Positions 32,810 through 42,559 of a DNA stretch of 64,000 nucleotides are shown piece by piece. The notes beneath the pieces are model-generated. The model had not been told where the DNA came from, searched no databases, and saw nothing but the letters and a program-made list of their open reading frames with translations. A program made the translations under genes and the position numbers. Position 1 is the stretch's first letter. Every line of letters begins with the position of its first letter. Origin of the DNA: Bacteroidales bacterium (GTDB taxonomy: Bacteria; Bacteroidota; Bacteroidia; Bacteroidales; P3); the NCBI GenBank assembly GCA_017480785.1, contig JAFURZ010000013.1, forward strand, positions 186,001 through 250,000, written 5' to 3'.

Positions 32810-35068
32810 TCACACCTCGACCATCTTCTTCTCGAACCCGGAGAGGGTGAGTTCGTCGGGGCTGACGAACCAAAGGAGGTCGTCGTGCTGGAAGACGGTG
32901 TGGCGGTCGGGATTGACGATGCGGCGCCCGTTGCGCTCGATGGCAAGTACCATGGCATGGTGCTTGGTGGCGAGCGAGGAGGTGCCCACGGCGAGGCCAC
33001 AGAGGGGTCCGCCGGCCTCGACATGGTAGCGGTACATGTGCATCTCGTGGTCGGAGTGGTCGTGGACGAGCATGTCGGCTTCCTTCTCGATGTCGGCGCG
33101 GATGGCGGCCACCTGCTCCTCGGTGCCGATGACGGTGAGGATGTCGGCAGGCATCATTATCTCGGTCTTGACCGGCATGTCGATGACCTTCTCGCCGCGC
33201 TCGATGGTGACGATGTTGGCGCCATAGCGTTCGCGGATTTCGGCTTGTGCGAGGGTCTTGCCCGCCAAGGGGGACGCCGGGGTCATGCGGAGGCGTTCCA
33301 TGGCGAATTCGCCCTCCATGCCGGTGGGGATGCGGAACGAGACCTGGGCCTGGCGCGAGTTGAAGTTCTTGGTGAAGCGCTCCTCGATTTGTCCGTAGAA
33401 GCCGTCGGCCTTGCGGGTGAAGAGCACCACGGCCACCACGATGACGGCAATCACCATCAGGAAGCCCACAGTCATTGCCACGTAGCCCGCCACAATGGTG
33501 CCCACCGCGAAGAGCGCCACAAAGTAGCGCAGCAGGAGGATGGGGATGACCACGGCCAGCGAGAAGCGGTAGGTGTCTATCATCTCCCGTATCTTCTTGC
33601 GGCTGACGTCCTTGACGGCCACAGCCCACAGGAAGGGCGACATCAGCGCAAGCGTGCCCACCAGGCCTATCAGGCGACTCCAAATCTGTGGTATCTCCAG
33701 GTCGGCGAAGAGGCGGTCGAGGAAAGGCCGCAGCAGAGAGATGGAGAGCAGCGAGATGGCCGCCAGAATGGCGCCATAGAGGAGGATGTTGGTCAGCTGC
33801 TTGCGGATGAACTTACCGATGGTGGCGCGGCTGTCGTCATCGCCACCCGAATGACTGCTGTACTGCTCGAGGCGTCGCATCACGGGGGCCGGCACCTTCG
33901 GCTCCAGCCAGTTGTAGAACGGCAGGGCACCCTTAATCATGTAGGGGGTGACGAAGGTGGTGAGGATAGACACCGACACGATGATGGGATAGAGGTTGGC
34001 GTCGATGACACCGAAGCTGTTGCCCAATCCGGCGATGATGAAGGAGAACTCACCAATCTGGCAGAAGCAGAAGCCGCTCTGGATGGCCATTCTCAGCGGC
34101 TTGCCGCTGAGGAGCACTCCCGTGGAGGCTGCCATGCTCTTGAAGAGGATGATGCAGGCGGCGATGATGAGCACCTTCCACCAGTGTTCGCCCAGGACGG
34201 AAGGCTGGATGAGCATACCCACCGACACAAAGAATACGGCGCTGAAGAGATTCTTCAACGGCGTCACCAGCCGGTGGATGACGTCGGCCTCGATGGTCTC
34301 GGCCAGGATAGCACCCATGACGAAGGCACCCAAAGCGGTGGAGAAGCCTGCCTTGGCGGCCAGGACCACCATGCCGAAGCACAGTCCCACTGCCACCAGC
34401 AGGAGGGTCTCTTCGGTCATGTACTTACGCATCCACCGCAGGAAGGTGGGTATCAGGTAGATGCCAAACACAAACCACACGATGAGGAAGAACACCAGCT
34501 TCACCATGCTCATGGCCAGCGCGCCCCCGTTGAAAGTGCGGCTCACCGAGATGGTGGAAAGAACCACGAGGAGCAGCACCGCCACGATGTCCTCGACGAC
34601 AAGCACCGCCGTCACCGTCGAGGTGAACTTCTGCTGCTTGAGTTTCAGGTCGTCGAAGCTTTTGACGATAATGGCCGTCGACGAGATGGAGAGCATGCAT
34701 CCCAGGAAGATACAAGACATGTCGCTAAAGCCCAACAGGTGTCCCACCGTGTTGCCAATCAAGAACATGATGGCCAACTCGGTGAGGGCCGTGATGGCAC
34801 CGGTGGCACCCACTTTCTTCAGCTTCTTGATGCTGAACTCCAGACCCAAGGCGAACATCAAGAACACGATGCCGATGTCGCTCCAGACGTGCACGCTGGT
34901 GGGGTCGGTGACAACGGGGAACCACTTGAAATAGGGGCCGATGAAGAAGCCCGCGAGGATATAGCCCAACACGAGGGGCTGCTTGAGCCATTTGAAGACG
35001 ACGGTGATGACGCCTGCCGTGATGAGAATCAGGGCCAGGTCCATGAATAATGCGGGAAGACTTTCCAT
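32810..35068 (-). CDS. Kef-type K+/H+ antiporter (CPA2) with C-terminal RCK_C domains
   Basis: The protein has 752 residues. About twelve membrane helices form the CPA2 transporter (LGYILAGFFIGPYFKW; IGIVFLMFALGLEFSIKKLK; STAIIVKSFDDL; VLVVEDIVAVLLLVV; ALGAFVMGAILAE). An extra membrane segment (about 430-560) follows, then two TrkA-C/RCK_C-like regions (FRIPTGMEGEFAMERL; GPLCGLAVGTSSLATKHHAM). No NAD-binding RCK_N domain is seen, so gating may differ from KefB/C. It moves monovalent cations against protons at the inner membrane. It starts 2 nt after the diacylglycerol-kinase-like gene. Confidence 0.9.
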   Translation of the reverse strand: MESLPALFMDLALILITAGVITVVFKWLKQPLVLGYILAGFFIGPYFKWFPVVTDPTSVHVWSDIGIVFLMFALGLEFSIKKLKKVGATGAITALTELAIMFLIGNTVGHLLGFSDMSCIFLGCMLSISSTAIIVKSFDDLKLKQQKFTSTVTAVLVVEDIVAVLLLVVLSTISVSRTFNGGALAMSMVKLVFFLIVWFVFGIYLIPTFLRWMRKYMTEETLLLVAVGLCFGMVVLAAKAGFSTALGAFVMGAILAETIEADVIHRLVTPLKNLFSAVFFVSVGMLIQPSVLGEHWWKVLIIAACIILFKSMAASTGVLLSGKPLRMAIQSGFCFCQIGEFSFIIAGLGNSFGVIDANLYPIIVSVSILTTFVTPYMIKGALPFYNWLEPKVPAPVMRRLEQYSSHSGGDDDSRATIGKFIRKQLTNILLYGAILAAISLLSISLLRPFLDRLFADLEIPQIWSRLIGLVGTLALMSPFLWAVAVKDVSRKKIREMIDTYRFSLAVVIPILLLRYFVALFAVGTIVAGYVAMTVGFLMVIAVIVVAVVLFTRKADGFYGQIEERFTKNFNSRQAQVSFRIPTGMEGEFAMERLRMTPASPLAGKTLAQAEIRERYGANIVTIERGEKVIDMPVKTEIMMPADILTVIGTEEQVAAIRADIEKEADMLVHDHSDHEMHMYRYHVEAGGPLCGLAVGTSSLATKHHAMVLAIERNGRRIVNPDRHTVFQHDDLLWFVSPDELTLSGFEKKMVEV

Positions 35069-35070
35069 AG

Positions 35071-35985
35071 CTATTTCACTGGGTTAGGGATTACAAAATT
35101 GAGCATTTTCGGGAGCACGACAGCCTCGAAGCGGCGTCCGAAGAGGAGCTCTCCGTCGACGACGACGCAGAACTCGCGGTCGGACTCGACCACCATGCTG
35201 TGTGCACGCCGGTAATGGACCACGTCGTGCATGTCGACACGGTCCAGATGTTCGCCACGCTGGTAGTAGCCGATGGCCTTCAGAAAACGAGGGACGCTGA
35301 GGGCGTCGATGCATTGCGCCTCAAGCCATCCGTCGTCGACCACCGCACGGGGTGCGCACTGATAGCCACCACCCACAAAGCGGCCACATGCGGCCGAAGC
35401 GAGCAGCATGTCGCCGGAATGCCACGCCTCGCCATCGACCGTGAGGCGACAAGGATTATGGCGCTTGTGAAGCAGACAGTGTACGATGCCCGTAACGTAG
35501 GCCATACGTCCGCCCACCAGGGGCCACCGGCGTACATGCGCCATCGTGCGGCACACCTCGGCCTCGAAGCCGAAGTTCATCACGTTGATGCAATAGCGGT
35601 CGCCGATGTGCAGCACATCGACTGGTACGGCCGTTCCCGCGAAGAGAGCCGGCAGGTTGCCAAAGTCGACGTCAGGCCAGTTCTTGATATAGTCGTTGCC
35701 ACTGCCACAAGGGAAGCAACCCACCTCGGCCAGGGTGCCGGAGGTGCCGCTTTCCATCACACCTGAGACGACTTCGTTCAGCGTGCCGTCGCCACCGCAG
35801 GCATAAAAGCGCAGAGGCTCGCCACCGGCCTCGGCACAACGGGCGGCCACAAAGCGCGTTGCATCACGCGGCCCCTTGGTGATGTACATCTCCGCAGGAG
35901 CCCCCAAAGCACTCACCTGTTCTGCAATATGACCACTACTATCACGTCCTCCAGCCTGAGGATTGACTACAAAATAATGCTTCAT
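35071..35985 (-). CDS. Diacylglycerol kinase-like lipid kinase (DAGK/LCB5 family)
   Basis: The protein has 304 residues. Family motifs are VVNPQAGGRDSSG at the N-terminus, the nucleotide-binding GGDGT at 64-68 in YACGGDGTLNEVVSG, and PCGSGNDYIKNW. A C-terminal beta-sandwich follows (GDMLLASAACGRFVGGGYQC; VVVDGELLFGRR). It phosphorylates diacylglycerol or a sphingoid/undecaprenyl lipid at the membrane face; Bacteroidales make sphingolipids, so that substrate is possible. Substrate cannot be read from the sequence. It is the first gene of a two-gene unit with the antiporter. Confidence 0.9.
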   Translation of the reverse strand: MKHYFVVNPQAGGRDSSGHIAEQVSALGAPAEMYITKGPRDATRFVAARCAEAGGEPLRFYACGGDGTLNEVVSGVMESGTSGTLAEVGCFPCGSGNDYIKNWPDVDFGNLPALFAGTAVPVDVLHIGDRYCINVMNFGFEAEVCRTMAHVRRWPLVGGRMAYVTGIVHCLLHKRHNPCRLTVDGEAWHSGDMLLASAACGRFVGGGYQCAPRAVVDDGWLEAQCIDALSVPRFLKAIGYYQRGEHLDRVDMHDVVHYRRAHSMVVESDREFCVVVDGELLFGRRFEAVVLPKMLNFVIPNPVK

Positions 35986-36090
35986 TCACGTCTCATCTTT
36001 GCCACCCCTAACGACAAGTAAGCCTTTTTATTGTGCACTGACGGTATTTTATTCTTTCGGACTGGATAAAAGCGGCCCGGCGTCTTCTTC

Positions 36091-36135
36091 GTGCAAAATA
36101 TTTTTGCACACTTTATAAAAATATTCGTATATTTG
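36091..36135 (+). promoter_or_regulatory. holB operon promoter with an overlapping palindrome
   Basis: TTTG (36103-36106) and TATATTTG (36128-36135) are spaced by 21 nt. A perfect inverted repeat, GTGCAAAA (36091-36098) and TTTTGCAC (36102-36109), covers the -33 box and may be an operator. Confidence 0.65.
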
Positions 36136-36155
36136 CAAGTTAAAACCCATAGAAG

Positions 36156-37202
36156 ATGCAGTTCAAAGATATTGTAGGACAGCGAGATGTAATAAACCGG
36201 CTGACAGAAATCATCGACAGCGGGCGCGTGAGCCATGCCCAGATGGTGCTGGGGCCGACGGCCGACGGCAGCTTTCAGCTGGCACTGGCCTACCTGCAAT
36301 ACCTGTGCTGCGAACACCGTGTACACCACACGGAAGGCGACCTGCGAGCCGACTCGTGCGGCGAGTGTCCGAGCTGCAAGAAGATTGGCTCGCTGATGCA
36401 TCCCGACCTGCATTTGTTCTTTCCCACGGCCACAACGACACGCATCACGTCGAATCCGCGCTGCGAAGACTTTGCGGCCGACTTCCGCGAGTTTGTACTG
36501 GAGAAACAGGGGCTGGGCACGCTGGACGACTGGTACGCATTCCTCGGGATTGACAACAAGCAGGGCATGATACGCGAAGCCGATGCTTCGGCCATCGTGC
36601 AGTCGCTGTCACTGAAGGCCTACGAGGGTGGTTGGAAGATGGTGGTCGTATGGATGGCGGAGAAGATGAATGCCGCGGCGGCCAACGAACTGCTGAAGAC
36701 CTTGGAGGAGCCATCGGAGGGGTCGGTCATACTGCTGGTGTGCGAAAGCGACGAGCGGATGCTGCCTACCATCCGGAGCCGCGTGCAGACCATCAAGTGG
36801 AAACCCACGAACGGAGAACGGAGGGCGGAGAACAATGCCGAGTATGCCCCACTGCTGGTAGAGTGGCTGAGGATGCTCTTCAAGCTAAAGATGAAAGAGT
36901 TGAGCACACAGGTCGACAAGATGGCCCAGATGGGGAGGGAACAGCAGAAACAATTCCTCAACTATGCACTTGGTGTGATGCGCGACTGCTTCCTGAAAAC
37001 CGCCGCCGGGTTGCCGTGCGAGCTGGGGTCAGGTGACCAAAAGTTCGACGCCATGTTCCCCAGCATGGTCACAACGAACAACATAGAGATGATAAACGCT
37101 GCATTCAACGATGCCCTTTTCGCCATCGAACGCAACGCCTACGGCAAGATAGTGCTGATGGAGCTCTCGTTCCGAATCAGCAAAGCATTAAAGAAACGAT
37201 AA
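36156..37202 (+). CDS. holB: DNA polymerase III delta-prime subunit
   Basis: The protein has 348 residues. It has the clamp-loader AAA fold with MQFKDIVGQRDVINRLTEII at the start and a degenerate P-loop (GPTADGSFQ instead of GxxGxGKT), normal for the ATP-inactive delta-prime. Zinc-module cysteines lie in SCGECPSC (Cys68, 71, 74), with the sensor region NELLKTLEEPSEGS. It works in the replisome clamp loader. A heptamer tract (36813-36833) encodes NGERRAEN after IKWKP. First gene of the operon holB-ricT-gldH-pbp1A-rlmN. Confidence 0.92.
   Translation: MQFKDIVGQRDVINRLTEIIDSGRVSHAQMVLGPTADGSFQLALAYLQYLCCEHRVHHTEGDLRADSCGECPSCKKIGSLMHPDLHLFFPTATTTRITSNPRCEDFAADFREFVLEKQGLGTLDDWYAFLGIDNKQGMIREADASAIVQSLSLKAYEGGWKMVVVWMAEKMNAAAANELLKTLEEPSEGSVILLVCESDERMLPTIRSRVQTIKWKPTNGERRAENNAEYAPLLVEWLRMLFKLKMKELSTQVDKMAQMGREQQKQFLNYALGVMRDCFLKTAAGLPCELGSGDQKFDAMFPSMVTTNNIEMINAAFNDALFAIERNAYGKIVLMELSFRISKALKKR
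36813..36833. repeat. Heptamer tract D, inside holB
   Basis: There are three tandem 7-mers: GGAGAAC, GGAGGGC, GGAGAAC (21 nt, in frame). Confidence 0.75.
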
Positions 37203-37211
37203 CAAGGAAAA

Positions 37212-38795
37212 ATGGAAGAAATCAAAGATAACGAGCTGGAGAAAAAGCCTGTCGACCTCATCCCCGACGACGTGGAAGAGGTGGCCAGCAAAGAAGATAT
37301 AGAGGCCTTTATGCGTGAGCGGCGCAAAGGCCGTACCGAGAAGAAGCCCGCCGCGGAACGGGAGAACCCCGAAGTGGAAGAATATATCAGCGAGGAGAAC
37401 GCCCTAGACCCCTACCTGGACCCCGACCCGGAGATTCCCTGGGTGAAATACGAAGAGCCCGTGTACCTGAGCCGCGGATGCCACAAGTGTCCCAAATGCT
37501 ACATACCGATAAGCGCCATCGAGCGGCAGAGCTGCTCGAAGGTGACGGCCACCAACTGGCTGAGCGGCATCCGCCAGCCGACCGAGCGCCCGTTCGACTG
37601 CGTGGAAGTGCGCTTCAAGAACAACCATAAGGACTTCTACCGCCTGCCCGACGGACTGGAAGTGACCGAGGGCGACGTGGTGGCCGTAGAGGGCCAGCCG
37701 GGACACGACGTGGGCATCGTCAACCTCACCGGCGAACTCTGCCGACTGCAGATGCACAAGCACCGTATCAACCCCGAATCGGAGAACATCAAGAAAGTGT
37801 TCCGCCGCGCCAAGGACAACGACATCGAACGGTGGGCGGGAGCCCTGCACGAGGAGCACGCAGCCTTGCTACGTACACGCCGCATTGTGCTCGACATGGG
37901 ACTTGACATGAAGGTGAACGACGTGGAGTTCCAAGGCGACCATTCAAAGGCCATCTTCTACTACACCGCCGACGAGCGTGTCGACTTCCGTGAACTCATC
38001 AAGGTCCTGGCCGAGGAGTTCCACGTGCGCATCGAAATGAAGCAGATTGGCGTGCGGCAGGAGGCTGGCAAGGTGGGTGGATTGGGTACTTGTGGCCGTG
38101 AACTGTGCTGCTCGACCTGGCTCACCAATTTCAAGAGCGTCACCACCAGTGCCGCCAAGACACAACAGATAATGCCCAACCCGCAGAAGCTGGCCGGACA
38201 GTGCGGCAAACTGAAGTGTTGCCTCAACTTTGAATATGAAGTCTACGCCGACGCCCTGAAGAGTTTTCCGCCGGCAGGCCATGCCATCCGCTTCCAGAAG
38301 GGGCTGGCGCTATACAAGAAGACCGACGTCTTCCGCGGCATCATGTGGTATGCCTACGAAGGCGAGAACGACCTCATAGCCATCAAGGCCGAGGACGTGA
38401 AGAAGATAATGGAGATGAACCGCCAGCAGCAGTATCCCGAGCGGCTGGAGGACTATCAGGTGGAACTCATGTCTACCTCGGCCTTAGCCTCGGAGGCCAA
38501 CAGCGAAGAGGTGGAACGCGAGATACAGCGCCTCTCCGAAGGCGGCAACGGCGTTGTAGGCCAAGAGGAAGCTCCTCAGAGGCGTCCGCAGCGGGAACCG
38601 CATGGCGACCGCCCGCAGCGTGGACGCAACGAGCGTTCCCAGCAAGGGAACCGCCCGTCGCAAGGCGAGCGTCCCAACCGCGACAGGCAACAACAGTCCC
38701 GTCGCCAGAACAACAGCAACAACAATAACAACAAACCCCGTCGCGAGGGCGGCGACCGTCGCAGCGGCGGCTCCAACCGCGACCGTAGAAACTGA
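37212..38795 (+). CDS. ricT: RicT/PSP1-family protein with a basic low-complexity tail
   Basis: The protein has 527 residues. The PSP1 C-terminal-type core (about 130-350) has MGLDMKVNDVEFQGD, RVDFRELIKVLAEEF and the cysteine-rich GTCGRELCCSTWL, then GQCGKLKCCLNFE. These conserved cysteines bind iron-sulfur clusters in Bacillus RicT, which works with RicA/RicF in RNA processing; no RicA/F lies here. The last 80 residues are Arg/Gln/Asn-rich, probably RNA-binding and disordered. It begins 9 nt after holB and its stop overlaps the gldH start. Confidence 0.9.
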   Translation: MEEIKDNELEKKPVDLIPDDVEEVASKEDIEAFMRERRKGRTEKKPAAERENPEVEEYISEENALDPYLDPDPEIPWVKYEEPVYLSRGCHKCPKCYIPISAIERQSCSKVTATNWLSGIRQPTERPFDCVEVRFKNNHKDFYRLPDGLEVTEGDVVAVEGQPGHDVGIVNLTGELCRLQMHKHRINPESENIKKVFRRAKDNDIERWAGALHEEHAALLRTRRIVLDMGLDMKVNDVEFQGDHSKAIFYYTADERVDFRELIKVLAEEFHVRIEMKQIGVRQEAGKVGGLGTCGRELCCSTWLTNFKSVTTSAAKTQQIMPNPQKLAGQCGKLKCCLNFEYEVYADALKSFPPAGHAIRFQKGLALYKKTDVFRGIMWYAYEGENDLIAIKAEDVKKIMEMNRQQQYPERLEDYQVELMSTSALASEANSEEVEREIQRLSEGGNGVVGQEEAPQRRPQREPHGDRPQRGRNERSQQGNRPSQGERPNRDRQQQSRRQNNSNNNNNKPRREGGDRRSGGSNRDRRN

Positions 38796-39271
38796 TGAAG
38801 AGACTGCACATATTCCTGGTCGCGGCACTGACACTAACCGCCTTGACGGCATGCAACCGCAATGTGTTCTACGACCGCCAGCATTCGGTCAACGAACATG
38901 GTTGGCTACCCACCGAGAGCGTCGTCTTCGACGTGGATGTAGCCGACACCACGACGGTGTACAACTTCCTCATGGAGGTGCGCAACACCGTCGACTATCC
39001 CTATGCCAACACCTTCCTCTTCCTCACCACCACCTTCCCTGACGGCAGCCTCTCACACGACACCCTGGAATTTCCCTTGGCCGACGTCTCGGGCCGTTGG
39101 CTCGGAAAGCGCACCGGACGCTTTGTCGACACCCGGTACTATTTCCGCCGCAACGCCCGTTTCCCCATGGAGGGCACCTACCGCTTTGCCGTCAGCAACG
39201 GCATGCGCGACAGCGCCATCTCGGGTCTCAAAGACATCGGCCTACGCATTGAATACAGCAATATGAATTAA
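38795..39271 (+). CDS. gldH: Gliding-motility-type lipoprotein GldH
   Basis: The protein has 158 residues with a lipoprotein signal (LVAALTLTALTAC, then NRN). The mature domain is beta-rich and matches GldH layout: VNEHGWLPTESVVFDVDV, YPYANTFLFLTTTFP, DTLEFPLADVSGRWLGK, YRFAVSNGMRDSAISGLKDI and a terminal GLRIEY. GldH is needed for gliding in flavobacteria but is widespread in non-gliding Bacteroidales, where it is tied to the cell envelope. The stop/start overlap with ricT and the 7-nt gap to pbp1A indicate one operon. Confidence 0.9.
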   Translation: MKRLHIFLVAALTLTALTACNRNVFYDRQHSVNEHGWLPTESVVFDVDVADTTTVYNFLMEVRNTVDYPYANTFLFLTTTFPDGSLSHDTLEFPLADVSGRWLGKRTGRFVDTRYYFRRNARFPMEGTYRFAVSNGMRDSAISGLKDIGLRIEYSNMN

Positions 39272-39278
39272 ACCAACC

Positions 39279-41522
39279 ATGTCAAAGCAAGTCAAAGGAA
39301 AAACCAAATACCTCAAGACCCTGTGGCTCGTCTTCGGCGGCCTGTGGCTCTTCGTCATCCTCTTCTTCACCCTGCTCTCGATGGGGTGGCTGGGCTTCAT
39401 GCCCTCGTTCGAGGAGCTGGAGAACCCACGCAGCCTGCAGGCGTCGGAAGTCATCAGCGACGACGGCGAAGTGCTTGGATTCATCGGGCTGGAGAACCGC
39501 AGCAACGTCACCTACGACCAGATATCCCCCAACCTCATCAACGCCCTCATAGCCACTGAGGACGTGCGTTTCTACAAACACTCGGGCATCGACTCGCGCA
39601 GCCTCTTCCGCGTGCTCTTCAAGACCGTCATCGGACGCCACGGCTCCTCCGGCGGCGGCAGCACCATCACCCAGCAGCTCGCCAAGAACCTCTTCCCCCG
39701 CGGCAAGCGCTCCAAGCTGGGCGTGGTGTTCGTCAAGTTCAAAGAATGGGTCGTGGCCGTCAAGCTGGAGCACAACTACTCCAAGCAAGAAATACTGGCC
39801 ATGTACTTCAACACCGTCGACTTCGGCAGCAATGCCTACGGCATCAAGACGGCCAGCAAGACCTTCTTCGACAAGAGCCCTGCCGAGCTCGACGTCGACG
39901 AGGCCGCTCTGCTCGTCGGCCTCCTCAAGGCGCCCACCTACTACAGCCCCATTCTCAATCCCGAGCGGGCCCTCAACCGCCGCAACACCGTTCTCAAGCA
40001 GATGAGCAAGTACGACTACCTCAGCGACGAGGACTATGTCATCTACCACGACCGTCCCATTGACATGAGCCGTTACTCGCCCCAGAGCCACAACGACGGC
40101 CTGGCCACCTATCTGCGCGAGTACCTGCGCACCTACATGAAGGATTGGTGCAAGCACCACCGCAAGAAAAACGGCGAGTACTACGACGTGCACCGCGACG
40201 GACTGAAGATATACACCACCATCGACAGCCGCATGCAGCGCTATGCCGAGCAGGCCGTGCGCAAGCACTTCAGCGAGGAGATACAGCCCGCCTTCGAACG
40301 CGAACTCAAAGCCCGCAAGGGGAACCCCTTCTGCGACATCACCAAGGAGCAGCAGGAGAAGTTCCTCACCCAGGCCATGAAGAACAGCGACCGCTACCGC
40401 GCCCTCAAGGCCGAAGGCCTCAGCCAGAAGGAAATCCGAGAGCGTTTCAACGAGAAGGTATCCATGCGCGTCTTCAGCTGGAAAGGTACCCGCGACACCG
40501 TCCTCTCGCCGTGGGATTCGCTCATCTACTACAAGAAGTTCCTCAACGCCGGCCTGATGAGCGTCGAGCCCGGCACAGGCTACGTGCGCGCCTATGTCGG
40601 CGGCATCAACTACCGCTACTTCAAATACGACAACGTGCAGTCGCACCGCCAGGTGGGCTCCACCTTCAAACCTTTCGTCTACACCATGGCCCTGCAAGAC
40701 CTCGGCATGTATCCCTGCACCGAGGTGCCCAACTCGCAAGTGTGCTTCGAGGTGTGGAACGCCCCCGACTGGTGCCCGAAGAACTCCTCGCACGAGCGTG
40801 AGGACGAGATGGTCACCCTCAAGTGGGCCCTCGCCCACTCCATCAACTGGGTGTCGGCCTACCTGATGAAGCAGGGCTCGCCCGAGCAGGTCATCAACAT
40901 AGCCCGCAAGATGGGCGTGCGCAGCCCCATCGACGCCGTGCCCGCCATCGCCGTAGGCACGCCGGAGATTACCGTCTACGAGATGGCCGGCGCCATGGCC
41001 ACCTTTGCCAACAAGGGCGAATACGTCGAGCCCATCTTCGTCACCCGCATCGAAGACAACAAGGGCATGGTGCTCGAACGCTTCACGCCGCAGCGGTCCG
41101 AAGCCCTCGACGAGCAGACGGCCTACATGATGCTCGAGATGATGAAAGGCGTGGTGCAGAGCGGCACCGGTGTGCGCCTCAACTACCGCTACCACCTCAA
41201 CGACTATTCCACCGCCATCGCCGGCAAGACCGGCACCACGCAGAACAACTCCGACTGCTGGTTTGTCGGCATCACGCCACGCCTGGCCACGGCGGTATGG
41301 ACCGGCGGCGAACTGCGCTCCATCCACTTCCGCAACATGTCGTTCGGACAGGGAGCCGCACAAGCCTTGCCCATCTTCGCCTACTTCATGCAGAAAGTCT
41401 ATCAGGACCCCGCCATCAAGTTCTATCGCGGCGACTTCGAGCGGCCGTCCGTGCCCATCGAGATGGACTGCTCCAACTTCCAACAAGAAATCGAGAATGA
41501 AGGATTCGACTGGGACTTCTAA
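39279..41522 (+). CDS. Class A penicillin-binding protein 1A
   Basis: The protein has 747 residues. An N-terminal membrane anchor (LWLVFGGLWLFVILFFTLLS) precedes the glycosyltransferase domain with catalytic Glu94 in IATEDVRFYKHSG and GGGSTITQQLAKNLF. The transpeptidase domain has nucleophile Ser461 in GSTFKPF (Lys464), the SIN motif in AHSINWVS and KTG at 650-652 in AGKTGTTQNN. It polymerises and cross-links peptidoglycan in the periplasm. The C-terminus is short. It is followed 10 nt later by rlmN. Confidence 0.95.
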   Translation: MSKQVKGKTKYLKTLWLVFGGLWLFVILFFTLLSMGWLGFMPSFEELENPRSLQASEVISDDGEVLGFIGLENRSNVTYDQISPNLINALIATEDVRFYKHSGIDSRSLFRVLFKTVIGRHGSSGGGSTITQQLAKNLFPRGKRSKLGVVFVKFKEWVVAVKLEHNYSKQEILAMYFNTVDFGSNAYGIKTASKTFFDKSPAELDVDEAALLVGLLKAPTYYSPILNPERALNRRNTVLKQMSKYDYLSDEDYVIYHDRPIDMSRYSPQSHNDGLATYLREYLRTYMKDWCKHHRKKNGEYYDVHRDGLKIYTTIDSRMQRYAEQAVRKHFSEEIQPAFERELKARKGNPFCDITKEQQEKFLTQAMKNSDRYRALKAEGLSQKEIRERFNEKVSMRVFSWKGTRDTVLSPWDSLIYYKKFLNAGLMSVEPGTGYVRAYVGGINYRYFKYDNVQSHRQVGSTFKPFVYTMALQDLGMYPCTEVPNSQVCFEVWNAPDWCPKNSSHEREDEMVTLKWALAHSINWVSAYLMKQGSPEQVINIARKMGVRSPIDAVPAIAVGTPEITVYEMAGAMATFANKGEYVEPIFVTRIEDNKGMVLERFTPQRSEALDEQTAYMMLEMMKGVVQSGTGVRLNYRYHLNDYSTAIAGKTGTTQNNSDCWFVGITPRLATAVWTGGELRSIHFRNMSFGQGAAQALPIFAYFMQKVYQDPAIKFYRGDFERPSVPIEMDCSNFQQEIENEGFDWDF

Positions 41523-41532
41523 CCTGCTTGGA

Positions 41533-42528
41533 ATGACCCTCGGGCAGCTGCAGGAACTCTGCGCCGCCGAGGGTTTTCCGCGTTTCACCGCCAAGCAGCT
41601 CTGCGACTGGCTCTACAAAAAGCGTGTCGACAGCATCGACGCCATGACCAACCTCTCGCTCGCCCAGCGGGCACGACTCAACGAGGTGGCCTATATCGGC
41701 CGCGAACACCCGGTGAATTGTCAAGTGTCGCGCGACGGCACGAAGAAGTACCTCTTTGAGACGGAGAACGGAGAACGGAGAGTGGAGAGCGTGTTTATCC
41801 CCGAGGAGGAGCGTGCCACGCTGTGCGTCAGCTGCCAGGTGGGCTGCAAGATGGGGTGCCGCTTCTGCGTCACCGGCCAGCAGGGCTTCCACGGCCACCT
41901 CTCGGCCGGCGACATCCTCAACCAGCTCTTCTCCATCCCCGAATACGACCGGCTCACCAACATGGTCTTTATGGGCATGGGCGAGCCAATGGACAACCTC
42001 GACGCCGTGCTTGCCGCCACCGAGGTGATGACCGCCCCGTGGGGACTCGGATGGAGCCCCCGGCGCATCACCGTCAGCACCGTAGGCATCGTCCCCGGCC
42101 TCAAGCGCTTCCTCGACGAGAGCCAGTGCCACCTGGCCGTGAGCCTGCACAACCCCGTGCCGCAGGAACGCCTGCTGATGATGCCGGTACAGAAAGCCTA
42201 TCCTCTGAGCGATGTGCTGGCACTGCTGCGGCAATACAACTGGAGCGGCCAGCGGCGCCTGTCGTTCGAGTACACCATGTTCCGCGGCCTGAACGACGAT
42301 TTGGCGCACGCGCAGAAACTGGTGGAGGCCCTCAAGGGGCTCGAATGCCGCGTCAACTTGATACGTTTCCACGAGTCGCCCGAAGCGCCTTTCAAGACCT
42401 CCATGCCCACCACCATCCAGGCATTCCAGAACCACCTGAACAGAAACGGCGTCGTCTGCACCCTCCGCGCCTCGCGCGGACAGGACATTGACGCCGCCTG
42501 CGGCCTGCTGGCCGGAAAGGGAAACTAA
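41533..42528 (+). CDS. rlmN: 23S rRNA/tRNA adenine-C2 methyltransferase RlmN
   Basis: The protein has 331 residues from the ATG at 41533. The radical-SAM cluster CxxxCxxC is Cys105/109/112 in CKMGCRFC, with GMGEPMDN and the second catalytic Cys323 in RGQDIDAACG near the C-terminus. It methylates A2503 of 23S rRNA and A37 of some tRNAs. A heptamer tract (41763-41790) encodes NGERRVESV just before the cluster. Last gene of the operon. Confidence 0.95.
   Translation: MTLGQLQELCAAEGFPRFTAKQLCDWLYKKRVDSIDAMTNLSLAQRARLNEVAYIGREHPVNCQVSRDGTKKYLFETENGERRVESVFIPEEERATLCVSCQVGCKMGCRFCVTGQQGFHGHLSAGDILNQLFSIPEYDRLTNMVFMGMGEPMDNLDAVLAATEVMTAPWGLGWSPRRITVSTVGIVPGLKRFLDESQCHLAVSLHNPVPQERLLMMPVQKAYPLSDVLALLRQYNWSGQRRLSFEYTMFRGLNDDLAHAQKLVEALKGLECRVNLIRFHESPEAPFKTSMPTTIQAFQNHLNRNGVVCTLRASRGQDIDAACGLLAGKGN
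41763..41790. repeat. Heptamer tract E, inside rlmN
   Basis: There are four tandem 7-mers: GGAGAAC, GGAGAAC, GGAGAGT, GGAGAGC. Confidence 0.8.
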
Positions 42529-42559
42529 CCTTACCTCCCCTGTTTTTCAATTGTTTACC

